From Mycobacterium sp. (lineage in GTDB: Bacteria > Actinomycetota > Actinomycetes > Mycobacteriales > Mycobacteriaceae), in contig NZ_JAFBAR010000090.1 in NCBI RefSeq assembly GCF_019247635.1, positions 124,001 through 188,000 on the forward strand: a stretch of DNA of 64,000 nucleotides. Direction: 5' to 3'. The notes beneath the pieces are model-generated. The model was not told the origin of the DNA, made no database searches, and worked only from the letters and a program-made list of their open reading frames with translations. Every line of letters starts with the position of its first letter. Position 1 is the stretch's first letter. Position numbers and translations under genes: made by a program. Shown piece after piece: positions 1 through 8,693 of the stretch.

Positions 1-207
1 CGCGCTGTCCAACAGGTCGAGCTGCACTCCGATCAGTCGATCGTCATCCTCGCGCGCCCCTGTCGCCTTGCGCAGCAGCGTAATCCCGAGATCGGGTGTG
101 CGCATCGCCGCGACCACGCGCCAGCCCTCGCGGTAGAGCCGAACGGCCGAGGCGAAGCCAAGGCCACGGGAAGCGCCGGTGATGACGACGCTGCGAGGCT
201 CACCCAT
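1..207 (-). CDS. Short-chain dehydrogenase/reductase, N-terminal part (cut by window edge)
   Basis: Only the first 69 codons are inside the window. The N-terminus reads MGEPRSVVITGASRGLGFAS, which carries the TGxxxGxG dinucleotide-binding motif of classical SDR enzymes. The ATG at 207 lies inside the 3' end of the AveC-like gene (8-nt overlap, ATGGGTGA), so translational coupling is likely. It would be the third gene of the unit that starts with the binding protein at 2449. The substrate cannot be told from this fragment. Confidence 0.85.
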   Translation of the reverse strand, partial: MGEPRSVVITGASRGLGFASAVRLYREGWRVVAAMRTPDLGITLLRKATGAREDDDRLIGVQLDLLDSA

Positions 208-1327
208 TCTTGTTCGCGGAGGCACAGGCACCGTGACCGGGTGGCGGCGGTTCGACGCGCGGCCGCCCGTTGGGCTCCCCGCTTGCCCAGGTTGACCAGA
301 TACCGACCGAATACGGACCTTGCGCGCCCGCCCTCTCGTAAAAGCCCTGTGGGTCATAGACTTTCGCCTCTGGATAGGGCCACGGGCAGGCCACCGAAGT
401 CGCGGCATGGCTGACCTTGATGGCCCAGAACCAGGCGCCGTAGGCAAAGTAGGACACGTTGATGATGGCGAACATCACCAGGAACGTGCCCAGTACCGGT
501 CGCGTCGGGAACAGCTTCGCCTTGGCGGCGAGCTTTTCGGCCACCGACTTACCGGTGTCGTCGCGGTAACAAAGGATCGCTGCCGGCACCATCACAAAGC
601 ACACCGAGAACGACTCCCAGATCAGCGGGAACTGGAAGGTCGTGCCGGTGAACACCGAGCCCCACGGAATGACCTGCGAGTAGATGTACATGCCCCAGTG
701 GATGAGGATGTTCTCCAGGAACGCATCGAAAACAAAGCCGATCACCAGGGCGAGAAGGCCCAGGCTGACCAGCGGGCGGCGTGACGCGAACGACGTAGGC
801 CCGTATTTGGCCTGTAGCTTCCGCAGGATCCAGACCGCCGGGAAGTAAGGCCCGAAATAGAACATCACGTAGCCGAACACCACGAACGGCTCGACGGTCG
901 GCGACAGCGATACCAGCGGCCAGGACTCCGGCCAGTGAATGAGATCGGGGTTGTAGACCGCGAACGGCGACCAGTTCATGATCGGGTCCTGCCACACGAT
1001 CAGCGTGGTGCACAGGAACATCAACATCACCGGGCTGCCCGGATTGCGCCGCCAGCCCCTGATGAACACCAGCAGCAGCACGATCAGCGCCACCACGGTG
1101 GCGTTGTCCAGGAATGTGATGTAGTCCAGCCCGAACGTGAACTTCACCGGTCGCGGTCGGCCGTGCACATCCGGGTTGGCGACGCGCGGGTCGAGGGCCA
1201 CGCGGCAGTTCGCGATGAAGAACAACGCGAAGGCGGCCAGCGCGGCGCCGGCAATCCAGCCGCCCCGGCCACGCGCCCGGGTGGGCTCCTCGTCCGCCTG
1301 CACCGGTGCTGGCTGCTCCGTTGTCAC
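200..1327 (-). CDS. AveC-family (spirocyclase-like) multi-pass membrane protein
   Basis: A 375-residue integral membrane protein with about seven hydrophobic segments: roughly residues 25-42, 75-95, 100-115, 145-165, 190-210, 235-255 and 280-300. The WxEPF/YFGPYFPAVW-type core and overall pattern recall the AveC spirocyclase family of the avermectin pathway, which is common in mycobacteria with unknown substrates. The GTG start is 3 nt after the stop of the binding-protein gene and the end overlaps the next SDR, so this is an operon. Assignment is by overall resemblance from memory. No biochemical role is proven in mycobacteria, and terpenoid or polyketide-like chemistry is inference only. 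Confidence 0.7.
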   Translation of the reverse strand: MTTEQPAPVQADEEPTRARGRGGWIAGAALAAFALFFIANCRVALDPRVANPDVHGRPRPVKFTFGLDYITFLDNATVVALIVLLLVFIRGWRRNPGSPVMLMFLCTTLIVWQDPIMNWSPFAVYNPDLIHWPESWPLVSLSPTVEPFVVFGYVMFYFGPYFPAVWILRKLQAKYGPTSFASRRPLVSLGLLALVIGFVFDAFLENILIHWGMYIYSQVIPWGSVFTGTTFQFPLIWESFSVCFVMVPAAILCYRDDTGKSVAEKLAAKAKLFPTRPVLGTFLVMFAIINVSYFAYGAWFWAIKVSHAATSVACPWPYPEAKVYDPQGFYERAGAQGPYSVGIWSTWASGEPNGRPRVEPPPPGHGACASANKNG

Positions 1328-1330
1328 GAG

Positions 1331-2449
1331 TCAGCCCTCGTCTCCGAAGCGATCGACCAAGTGCGAGTTGACGCCGTCGGCATCGAGGTTGCGCGCCACC
1401 AGATAGCCGGCACCCATCCAAGCCCGCCGCGTCCACTTTCCGAATGACACCCGGGTGCCGGGCGCACCCGCGGCGGCGGGCATCATCTTTACTCGCTCCA
1501 GCGCCTCTTTGACCCCACGCGGGCTGAGCGGGTGCGCATCGGTGAATGCCCGCACCAGCGTCGCGGCAACGTCATGATTGACCACCGGTACGCAATATTC
1601 GGGACGCCTGCCGTCGTACTTTTTGGCGTACCGATCGAGGAAATCCTGGCCGATGCGGTTCTCCTCGTCGTACTGGTCGACCCCGGTCCATCCCATGAAC
1701 GCGTTCCACATGATCGGGTTCACCCAGGCGTTCTGGAATGCCGTGGTGGTGAACCTCGGCGGGTCCCAATCGACGGCCTGCAGCGCGGGATTGATGAAGA
1801 CGATCCCGAAGCCGAAGCCCAGATGCACGATCGCTTCGGCCTTCGCATCATGCAGGGTCCGCACGGCTTCGTTGATGTCCTGTGCGGTCTGGGCGATCGC
1901 TGCTTCCGCAACGATGCGAATACCCTTGCGCCGACAAGCGTTTCGCAGATTTTTCAGATAGCTTTCACCGATCAGATTCTGCTCGACGAGGACCCCGATT
2001 TGCCGGAGCCCGCGTTTGGCGACGAGGTCCGCGATGAATATCGGCTCGTCGGTCATCGATCCCTGCGGGAAGGAGAATGTCCATTCGCCCAACCAGTCAT
2101 CGGTTCCGGTGACGCTGATCGCCGGGACCTTGTATCGCTCTTCGATCGCTTCCCGCGTGGGCACGCAGTTGTCGGTGATGTGGGGTCCGAAAACCACCAG
2201 ACAGCCTTCCTCGACGAGCTCACCGAATGCATCGATCACCGCCTTGACCGATCCCTTGGGCAGACCCTCCACTTCGCGGTAGACCATCTGTACCGGGCGG
2301 TCCAGCAACCCGAGTTCTACGGCCTCCTGGAATACCAGATCAAAGCACTGCGTGAAGTCCGCCAGCATCTCGTCGGGGAAACCCGGCGGGAGCCTGAAGT
2401 CCATCAGGTAGCCGACTTTGATCGGCTCTGCGCTGCTTTCGTAGGACAT
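1331..2449 (-). CDS. ABC-type (Leu/Ile/Val family) ligand-binding protein, apparently cytosolic
   Basis: The fold pattern is that of type I periplasmic binding proteins: a N-terminal KVGYLMDFRLPPG strand, a VVFGPHITDN segment and an AISVTGTDDW segment. I chose the ATG at 2449 (MSYESSAEPIKVG, 372 aa) because GGGAGG sits just upstream. A longer frame to 2530 would swallow the operator at 2483-2498. From this start there is no signal peptide or lipobox, so the protein may be an intracellular ligand sensor like AmiC rather than a transporter subunit. No ABC permease or ATPase gene is nearby. It is first in an operon with the AveC-like protein and an SDR. Confidence 0.8.
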   Translation of the reverse strand: MSYESSAEPIKVGYLMDFRLPPGFPDEMLADFTQCFDLVFQEAVELGLLDRPVQMVYREVEGLPKGSVKAVIDAFGELVEEGCLVVFGPHITDNCVPTREAIEERYKVPAISVTGTDDWLGEWTFSFPQGSMTDEPIFIADLVAKRGLRQIGVLVEQNLIGESYLKNLRNACRRKGIRIVAEAAIAQTAQDINEAVRTLHDAKAEAIVHLGFGFGIVFINPALQAVDWDPPRFTTTAFQNAWVNPIMWNAFMGWTGVDQYDEENRIGQDFLDRYAKKYDGRRPEYCVPVVNHDVAATLVRAFTDAHPLSPRGVKEALERVKMMPAAAGAPGTRVSFGKWTRRAWMGAGYLVARNLDADGVNSHLVDRFGDEG

Positions 2450-2482
2450 CTGGCCTCCCGGGTGACTCCAACGCGCGCCTAT

Positions 2483-2498
2483 ACCTAATATTTGTTCC
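2483..2498 (+). promoter_or_regulatory. Putative operator A (16-bp cluster motif)
   Basis: ACCTAATATTTGTTCC, 14 of 16 matches to the copy at 5231. It lies 34 nt upstream of the binding-protein start codon. It is read on the strand opposite to the gene. One of six copies found only around this catabolic cluster. Confidence 0.6.
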
Positions 2499-2526
2499 GA
2501 TACCCTAGCGGGGCCGTTATGCAGCG

Positions 2527-3369
2527 TCAATCATCAGACCCGCCCAGGTAGACCTCGATCATCTCGGTCAGACCCCGACCCACTGCCACGTCGTCGGTGA
2601 GCGGTCCGGCGATGGCCGCCCGGGCCGCCACCCGCATGGGCAGCCCCTCTGCGATCAGCCTGCCCGCCGCGATCAGCACGCGGGTCGACGCGACCTCACG
2701 CAGCCCGCCGGTTTCCAGGCGACGGATGGCCTGCCCGAGGCGCACCAACTCGGCCGCGGTGGCGCCGTCCACACCGGCCTCGTGTGCGACGATGCTCTCC
2801 TCGACATCGGCTGCGGGAAAGCCGAATTCGACGGTGACCATCCGCTGGCGGGTCGAGTCTTTGAGGTCCTTGAGCACGCTTTGGTAACCGGGGTTGTAGG
2901 ACACCACAAGGCCGAATCCAGGGGCTGCGTCCAGCGTGACACCAAGACGCTCGATGGGCAGCTGCCGCCGATGGTCCGACAGCGGATGCAGGACCACGGT
3001 GGTGTCCTGCCGGGCCTCCACCACTTCGTCCAGGTAACAGATCGCGCCCTCGCGCACCGCCCGGGTAAGCGGGCCGTCCACCCACACCGTCTCGTCCCCT
3101 TGCAACAGATACCGACCGACGAGGTCCGCGGTGGTGAGGTCATCATGGCAGGCGACGGTGATCAGCGGCCGGCCCAGATCGTAGGCCATCGCCTCGACGA
3201 AGCGAGTCTTGCCGCAGCCCGTCGGCCCCTTCAAGACGAGCGCTAAACCCTGCCGGTAGGCGGCCTTGAAGAGGGCCTCTTCACCGCCGATCACCTGGTA
3301 ATAGGGCCGCACGCTGTCTGCCTCCGGGGTCGTGCCGTTGCGTTGCACGAGTCCGGACTCGTTGGCCAT
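2527..3369 (-). CDS. AAA+ ATPase of the CbbQ/NirQ/NorQ (MoxR-like) family
   Basis: A 280-residue AAA+ ATPase. Walker A is GPTGCGKTR near residues 48-56 and Walker B is AICYLDEV near residue 110. The C-terminal third fits the CbbQ/NirQ/NorQ domain. Such ATPases act as remodelling chaperones or metal-insertion activators together with a VWA protein, which here is the next gene upstream (3461-5275). The ATG start has a good Shine-Dalgarno (GAAGGAAAG). A cluster operator lies 40 nt upstream at 3409-3424, so it seems to have its own promoter. The client enzyme is not evident in the window. Confidence 0.9.
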   Translation of the reverse strand: MANESGLVQRNGTTPEADSVRPYYQVIGGEEALFKAAYRQGLALVLKGPTGCGKTRFVEAMAYDLGRPLITVACHDDLTTADLVGRYLLQGDETVWVDGPLTRAVREGAICYLDEVVEARQDTTVVLHPLSDHRRQLPIERLGVTLDAAPGFGLVVSYNPGYQSVLKDLKDSTRQRMVTVEFGFPAADVEESIVAHEAGVDGATAAELVRLGQAIRRLETGGLREVASTRVLIAAGRLIAEGLPMRVAARAAIAGPLTDDVAVGRGLTEMIEVYLGGSDD

Positions 3370-3408
3370 AACTTTCCTTCTGCCGCCCGCGTTGAGTGCA
3401 GCCTAGCC

Positions 3409-3424
3409 GGAACAGATGTTTGTT
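3409..3424 (-). promoter_or_regulatory. Putative operator B (16-bp cluster motif)
   Basis: On the minus strand this reads AACAAACATCTGTTCC, 14 of 16 matches to the copy at 5231. It is 40 nt upstream of the CbbQ-like ATPase start and in the same orientation as that gene. Confidence 0.55.
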
Positions 3425-3460
3425 TCAAGCTTCCCCGCGAGTGTGCGCAGATGTACGTGA

Positions 3461-5275
3461 CTAGCGGCGTGTCGCTGTACTAACACGCACGCTCGCGGAA
3501 GTTTGGCGGCGCACCTCTGCCGAGCGCAGCGCGGACCGAAACAGTGGTCCGATCACCCCGGCGAGCTGGTCTGGGCGCGCGATCGTCGCATGCGCGGTGC
3601 TACCGAAGACCCGGCGCAGCGATTGCGCGTCCGTTCCCGCGCCGATAGTCAGGCATACGCAGCCGGTGCCACGGCGACGGGCCTCGATCAGGGCACGGCG
3701 CGCGTCCGCGGCGCCGTAAGCCCGCTCGTAGCCATGGTCGTATGCCAGTCCGTCGGACAACACCACCAGCAGCCGCCGCGACGTACCTCCGCGTGCCTCC
3801 ACCACCGCCGAGCCGTGGCGGATGGCCGCGCCGAGTCGGGAGTACGCGCCGGGGTCGAGGCTGTTGAGCCGCTTCATGACTCGGGAGTCCAGGTGGTCGT
3901 CGAACCGCTTGACGGGCACCAGGTTGACTGCGCCGCGGCCCTGCGAGTAGTAGGCGTAGAGCGCGACGCGGTCGCCCAGATCATGCAGCGCGACAGTCAG
4001 GTTGGCAACGGCCGCACGCTGTTGTTCGTGCACCGTACGCCCCAGCGTTCCGGGCTCCGCCGCCGACCCCGACACGTCGAGCAGCAGCAGCACCGAAAGA
4101 TCGCGCCGGCGCCGCAGGCTGTCGAGGTACACCGCCTCGTCGGGAACCGACCCGGCCAGCACCTCGACGCGGGCCTGGACCGCCGCGTCGATGTCGATGT
4201 CGTCACCTTGGGATTGACGACGGCGGCGGTGCAGACCCATGCCGAGTCGTGCCAGCGGACGCCGCACGCCCATGGCGTCGTCGATCGCCGCGGTCGCTGA
4301 CGCCTTGACCTGCGGCTCGACCTCCCGCACGGTGCACCACGCGGGCCGGTAGCTCTTGTGCGTGACGTCCCATTCCGGATAACTCACACCGTCGGCGACG
4401 GCATTGCGGCCTCTGACGTCAGCGCCGTCCTCGCTCGACACCGAGGCCAACGACGACACCGCGTGCAGGCCGCGGTTCGCCGCATTGGTCCGATGCGTCG
4501 GAGTATCCGCGCCGGGTGGTCCGCCGCCGGCGCCGGTCTTGCGCGCGGCAGACAGCATCTTCTTCAGCCACTTGCCGATGACGCCACCCCCGCCGACCGG
4601 GCTGGTGAACAGATCCGGATCATCGGAATCGTCGATCGCGCCGTCGTCGAGTTCCTCAAGTTCCTGCCGAGCCGGGTCTCGCGGGACATGGCCGGGGTTC
4701 GCCCGGTCCTGGTGGGCGGCCGCTTTTGCACCCGCGGCCAGGACCTTCGCCGCACGGATCACACCAAATCCCGGCACCGGGTCGTCGATCGCCGCGCGTC
4801 CGCCGGCGATGCTGAGCGACGCGGCGGGTGAGTCGCTGCGACGTGCGATGTCGCGGTTGCCCACCGACGCCAACACACTTGGTAACAGGGCGGCGTTGCC
4901 GACCACCGCGCGGTGGCCCTCGATCGCGAGATAGCGTCTGGCCAACCGGGGGTGGCGGACCAGAGCGCGCATGACGTCGGGATCCAGGCTGCCGCCCGCG
5001 ATCAGCGAGGCCTGCACGGCTATCGCCCGGAGGGTCTCGCGTTGCCGGGCCTGCGCGGAAGCATCGACGTAAACCGTTTGGCCGTTAGTCCACGGCGGTT
5101 CACCCTGTTGCACTTGGTCAACCGCCACGGGCCGACCCGCAAGCGCCGAGGCGAACATGCCGAGGGCCTGTAACCGCTCGGCACGAGCGTCGTGTGCCAG
5201 CTCGACCTCCGAACCATGGTGCAGGCGTTGACCAAATATCTGTTCCAGAATAGAGTCCGCTTCCAGTGCAGTCAA
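3461..5275 (-). CDS. VWA-domain protein, NorD/CbbO-like partner of the AAA+ ATPase
   Basis: About 604 residues. The C-terminal third is a von Willebrand A domain with a MIDAS motif (LLLDVSGSA, near residue 390) and a LVVLSDGLAYD strand. The N-terminal part resembles NorD/CbbO-type activation proteins. It pairs with the CbbQ-like ATPase downstream in the known chaperone arrangement. The start is uncertain. The longest frame uses TTG at 5275, but the operator motif at 5231-5246 would then lie inside the coding sequence. The first in-frame ATG is at 5158 (MFASALAG) and would leave the operator upstream. The client metalloenzyme is unknown. Confidence 0.85.
   Translation of the reverse strand: MTALEADSILEQIFGQRLHHGSEVELAHDARAERLQALGMFASALAGRPVAVDQVQQGEPPWTNGQTVYVDASAQARQRETLRAIAVQASLIAGGSLDPDVMRALVRHPRLARRYLAIEGHRAVVGNAALLPSVLASVGNRDIARRSDSPAASLSIAGGRAAIDDPVPGFGVIRAAKVLAAGAKAAAHQDRANPGHVPRDPARQELEELDDGAIDDSDDPDLFTSPVGGGGVIGKWLKKMLSAARKTGAGGGPPGADTPTHRTNAANRGLHAVSSLASVSSEDGADVRGRNAVADGVSYPEWDVTHKSYRPAWCTVREVEPQVKASATAAIDDAMGVRRPLARLGMGLHRRRRQSQGDDIDIDAAVQARVEVLAGSVPDEAVYLDSLRRRRDLSVLLLLDVSGSAAEPGTLGRTVHEQQRAAVANLTVALHDLGDRVALYAYYSQGRGAVNLVPVKRFDDHLDSRVMKRLNSLDPGAYSRLGAAIRHGSAVVEARGGTSRRLLVVLSDGLAYDHGYERAYGAADARRALIEARRRGTGCVCLTIGAGTDAQSLRRVFGSTAHATIARPDQLAGVIGPLFRSALRSAEVRRQTSASVRVSTATRR
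5231..5246 (+). promoter_or_regulatory. Putative operator C (best copy of the 16-bp cluster motif)
   Basis: ACCAAATATCTGTTCC, used as reference for the other five copies. It lies in the divergent region between the VWA gene (minus) and the SDR gene starting at 5366 (plus), so it could serve both. Confidence 0.6.
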
Positions 5276-5365
5276 TCAGATCAGCCCGTCGGCTGTAGTC
5301 ACTGCCGAAGGCGGCCCCGGCGGGGTGTCTGCACGGGATCGTCGCGAATTAGCCAGGAGCGCAAC

Positions 5366-6346
5366 ATGATTGATTTTAATGACCGGGCCGCGGTGGTCAC
5401 CGGCGCGGGTCGCGGACTGGGACGACTCTATGCGCTGGATCTGGCCCGGCGGGGCGCCGCGGTGGTGGTCAACGACGTGGGCGGATCGATGCGCGGCGAC
5501 GGCGCGGACTCCAACGTCGCCGACGAGGTGGTCGACGAGATCATAAAGACGGGTGGCACGGCTATCGCATCCTACGATTCGGTCGACAACCCTGACGGCG
5601 GGCAGGCGATTGTCGATGCTGCCGTCGGCGCATTCGGGCGCCTCGACGCGGTCATCAGTAACGCCGGAATTTTCGGCAGTGTGCCATTCGAAGACCTCTC
5701 ACTCGACGAGTGGACGCGAATGCTGCGCGTACATCTCGACGGTGGCTTTTATCTGTCACAACCCGCGTTCCGCGTGATGAAGAAGAACGGGGGCGGAAGG
5801 TTTGTGTTCATCTCGTCCTCCGCCGGAATCTTCGGCCAGCCGATGGAAGCGCATTACGCCGCGGCGAAGGCCGGCCTGGTGGGGTTGACGAACGTGATCG
5901 CGATCGAAGGCGAAGCCCATGGAATATTAGCCAATTCCGTTATGCCCATTGGCTTCTCGAGAATGGTCACAGAGACCGTGGGCGACGAGAGGTTTCTTGC
6001 CCAGTCCGGCTTCATGCGGGCCATCCGGCCCGAACTCGTCGTGCCGCTGGTCACCTTCCTCGCAAGCAGCGCCTGCACGTTCACTCACCGCAACTATTCG
6101 GCAGCCGCCGGGCGCTACGCGCGTGTGTTCGTCGGCCTCAGCGAGGGTTGGCTGGCACCCGCCGAAAGCGAACCCACTGCGGAAGACATCCAGGCCCACC
6201 TCGAGCAGATCTCCGCCACCGACACATTCTTCGTGCCCACGTCGATCGTCGACGAGGTGCTGGAAGTGTGTGAGCGACGCGGAGTCAGCGCGATGCCAGG
6301 CAACGCTGATGTCGCGTTCCCCGAACACCACAGCAACAAGGGCTGA
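5366..6346 (+). CDS. SDR oxidoreductase, hydroxyacyl-CoA dehydrogenase (HSD17B4)-like
   Basis: 326 residues starting MIDFNDRAAVVTGAGRGLGR. It has the NAD-binding TGAGRGLG motif, NDVGGS after strand 2, an SNAG-type motif (ISNAGIFG) and the catalytic Ser plus HYAAAK Tyr-Lys pair. The NDVGGS element and the extended C-terminus are typical of the (3R)-hydroxyacyl-CoA dehydrogenase unit of multifunctional enzyme 2 and mycobacterial relatives. ATG 5366 is preceded by CCAGGAGCG. It likely oxidises a CoA-thioester or cyclic alcohol intermediate before or after the acyl-CoA dehydrogenases that follow. The substrate is unknown. Confidence 0.88.
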   Translation: MIDFNDRAAVVTGAGRGLGRLYALDLARRGAAVVVNDVGGSMRGDGADSNVADEVVDEIIKTGGTAIASYDSVDNPDGGQAIVDAAVGAFGRLDAVISNAGIFGSVPFEDLSLDEWTRMLRVHLDGGFYLSQPAFRVMKKNGGGRFVFISSSAGIFGQPMEAHYAAAKAGLVGLTNVIAIEGEAHGILANSVMPIGFSRMVTETVGDERFLAQSGFMRAIRPELVVPLVTFLASSACTFTHRNYSAAAGRYARVFVGLSEGWLAPAESEPTAEDIQAHLEQISATDTFFVPTSIVDEVLEVCERRGVSAMPGNADVAFPEHHSNKG

Positions 6347-6362
6347 AGCAGCCGGTTTGTTG

Positions 6363-6378
6363 ACCAAATATCTGCTCA
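6363..6378 (+). promoter_or_regulatory. Putative operator D (16-bp cluster motif)
   Basis: ACCAAATATCTGCTCA, 14 of 16 matches to copy C, located between the SDR stop and the GTG start of the acyl-CoA dehydrogenase, 45 nt upstream of that start. Confidence 0.6.
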
Positions 6379-6423
6379 ACCGTAAAGTCCGGCTGGTCGG
6401 CCATCACTCACGCACGAGGAAAC

Positions 6424-7587
6424 GTGGATTTTTCTTACCCCGCTGAAGTCGAAGAGTTCCGCAACGACCTGCGCGCGTGGCTGTCTGCGAACCTGACCGA
6501 TGACGTCATCGCCGCGCGACGCAACCAGGGCCGCGACGATGCCGTGTTCGAGAGGCTTCGGGCGTGGAATCGCACCATGGCCGATGCCGGCTGGGCGGCG
6601 GTCTCCTGGCCCCGCGAATACGGCGGTCGCGGAGCGACCTTGCTCGAGCAGCTGGTCTATACCGAAGAAACCACTCGAGCCCGAGTACCATTGCCGCTCA
6701 ACGTAATCGGCATGAACAACATCGCGCCCGCCATCATGCAGTACGGCACCGAAGCGCAGAAGACGACGCTGCTGCCCCGCATGCTGCGCGCGGATGACAT
6801 CTGGTGCCAGGGAATGTCGGAGCCGGAAGCGGGATCCGATCTGGCTTCGCTGCGCACCCGTGCGGCGCGTGACGGCGACAGCTTCGTCATCAACGGGCAA
6901 AAGATCTGGACTTCACTCGGGCACCGGGCCGACTGGTGTCAGCTGTACGTGCGCACCGATCCCGATGCCCCGAAACACCAGGGCATCTCCTGCCTGATCG
7001 TCGATATGAAACTGCCCGGCGTCGAGGTCCGCCCACTGGTCACCCTCAACGGCGACGCCGATTTCGCCGAGGTGTTCTTCCACGACGCGCGGGTGCCGGC
7101 CGATGCCCTGCTGGGTCCGCTCAATGCCGGCTGGCAGGTCGCTACCACCACGCTCAGCCACGAGCGCGCCGGGGCCGCGCGCCTCTACGCCGAGTTGCAA
7201 GTGCGGCTGAAAGAGTTGGTCGCCGATTTCGCCGAGGCGTCCGTGCCCGGGCGGTCGGCCCTGCGCAACGCGGCCACCCTCCAGCGCCTCGGCCAGCTCG
7301 CGGTGCGCATCAAATACCTGGAAGTCCTTTGCCAGCGGTCGATTTCGGCCACACTGCACGGCGGTCCGGATATCGCCGTGTTCGGGACGGCAAGCCTGGC
7401 CAAGACCGAGTGGGGCCAGATCGGACAGGACCTGGCCGCGCTGGCGTTCGACGTGTTGGGCACGCGCGGGCCGCGGCGCTGGGCCGACTATCGGCTGTCT
7501 TCGCGCTCGCTGACCATCGCCGGCGGCACGACGCAGGTCAACAAGAACATCACCGCGCAGCGGGTGTTGGGGTTGCCGCGCAAATGA
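6424..7587 (+). CDS. Acyl-CoA dehydrogenase, first subunit of a likely heteromeric pair
   Basis: 387 residues from a GTG start. It shows the ACAD middle-domain signature (WCQGMSEPEAGSDLASL), a KIWTSLGHRADW segment and the C-terminal FAD/adenine-site element IAGGTTQVNKNITAQRVLGLPR. The next gene is a second ACAD overlapping by 4 nt (ATGA). Adjacent, overlapping ACAD genes of about 387 and 369 residues are the hallmark of the alpha2beta2 ACADs known in mycobacterial steroid side-chain catabolism (ChsE family). A heterotetramer is therefore likely. The substrate is probably a bulky CoA thioester, but this is inference. Confidence 0.9.
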   Translation: MDFSYPAEVEEFRNDLRAWLSANLTDDVIAARRNQGRDDAVFERLRAWNRTMADAGWAAVSWPREYGGRGATLLEQLVYTEETTRARVPLPLNVIGMNNIAPAIMQYGTEAQKTTLLPRMLRADDIWCQGMSEPEAGSDLASLRTRAARDGDSFVINGQKIWTSLGHRADWCQLYVRTDPDAPKHQGISCLIVDMKLPGVEVRPLVTLNGDADFAEVFFHDARVPADALLGPLNAGWQVATTTLSHERAGAARLYAELQVRLKELVADFAEASVPGRSALRNAATLQRLGQLAVRIKYLEVLCQRSISATLHGGPDIAVFGTASLAKTEWGQIGQDLAALAFDVLGTRGPRRWADYRLSSRSLTIAGGTTQVNKNITAQRVLGLPRK

Positions 7588-8693
7588 ACCTCGAGCTCAC
7601 CGAAGAACAGGTCGCGCTCCGCGACACCGTGCGGCGCTTTCTCGCGGAGAAGGCCCCGGTCTCCGGTCACGCCCGCGAGTTGCTCGACGATCCGCGCGGC
7701 ACCACCGACACGGTCTGGCAGGGCCTGGCCGATCTCGGGACAACCGGACTGCTGGTGCCGGAGGAATGCGGCGGAGCCGGAATGACGATGGTCGAAGCGG
7801 GCATCGTCGCCCAAGAGCTCGGCGCGGCACTGCACCCCGGGCCGTGGTTGTCCAGTGCGGTCACGGCCACCCGAGCGCTGACGCGGCAGGGCCAGGACTT
7901 CGAGGGCAGGGTGAAGCTGCTCACCGGAATCGCCGACGGCACCACGATCGCCACCGTGGTGGGACTCGGCAACGCTGACACGACGGCGGCCATCGAGCAC
8001 GACGACGGGGTGCGGCTGTGCGGTGACATCGGCGCGGTTCCCGATGCCGCCGCGGCTCGCGTGCTGCTGGTGCTGGCCGAAGACCGGGGCGGTACCGGGC
8101 TTTTCGAGGTCGACGCCGCCTCCGCCGGCGTCACCGTGACGCGCGAGGACGGAATCGACGCCACCCGCAAGCACTTTCGGGTCACGTTGGACGACGCGGC
8201 CGCGCGGCGGTTGGCCGCCCCGGCGGCGGACGTGGTCACCGCGGTCGTCGACGACGCACTCATCGCCGCGGCCGCGGACGCGCTGGGCGCCGCCCGCACG
8301 GTCATGCAGATGGCCATCGAATACGCCAAAGTCAGGCAGCAGTTCGGCCAACCCATCGGCTCGTTTCAGGCGGTCCAACACCTGTGCGTCGACATGTTCG
8401 AAACAGTCGAGCTGGCCCGCAGCGGAGTGATCCACGCGCTCTGGGCGGCCGACAACGCCGACGCCGCGGAGCGCCACCTGTCCGCGGTTCGGGCCAAGGC
8501 ATTCAGTGGGCAACTGGCCAGCGTGGGCGACACCGCGATCCAGGTGTTCGGCGGCATCGGGTACACCTGGGAACATGATGCGCACCTCTACCTCAAGCGG
8601 CTGCTGAGCTGGAGCCAATTCCTGGGCGGGCCCGACCGCTATCTCGAAGAAATCGGCGCCAGTCTCACGAAATCGCTTGGAGGCCTTCCATGA
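7584..8693 (+). CDS. Acyl-CoA dehydrogenase, second subunit
   Basis: 369 residues starting MNLELTEEQVALRDTVRRFL at an ATG that overlaps the upstream stop. It has typical ACAD elements: VPEECGGAGM, YAKVRQQFGQPIGSFQAVQH and the C-terminal QVFGGIGYTWEHDAHLYLKR. The middle domain is degenerate compared with the first subunit, as expected for the partner in alpha2beta2 ACADs. The ATGA overlap with the next small ORF continues the operon. Confidence 0.9.
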   Translation: MNLELTEEQVALRDTVRRFLAEKAPVSGHARELLDDPRGTTDTVWQGLADLGTTGLLVPEECGGAGMTMVEAGIVAQELGAALHPGPWLSSAVTATRALTRQGQDFEGRVKLLTGIADGTTIATVVGLGNADTTAAIEHDDGVRLCGDIGAVPDAAAARVLLVLAEDRGGTGLFEVDAASAGVTVTREDGIDATRKHFRVTLDDAAARRLAAPAADVVTAVVDDALIAAAADALGAARTVMQMAIEYAKVRQQFGQPIGSFQAVQHLCVDMFETVELARSGVIHALWAADNADAAERHLSAVRAKAFSGQLASVGDTAIQVFGGIGYTWEHDAHLYLKRLLSWSQFLGGPDRYLEEIGASLTKSLGGLP

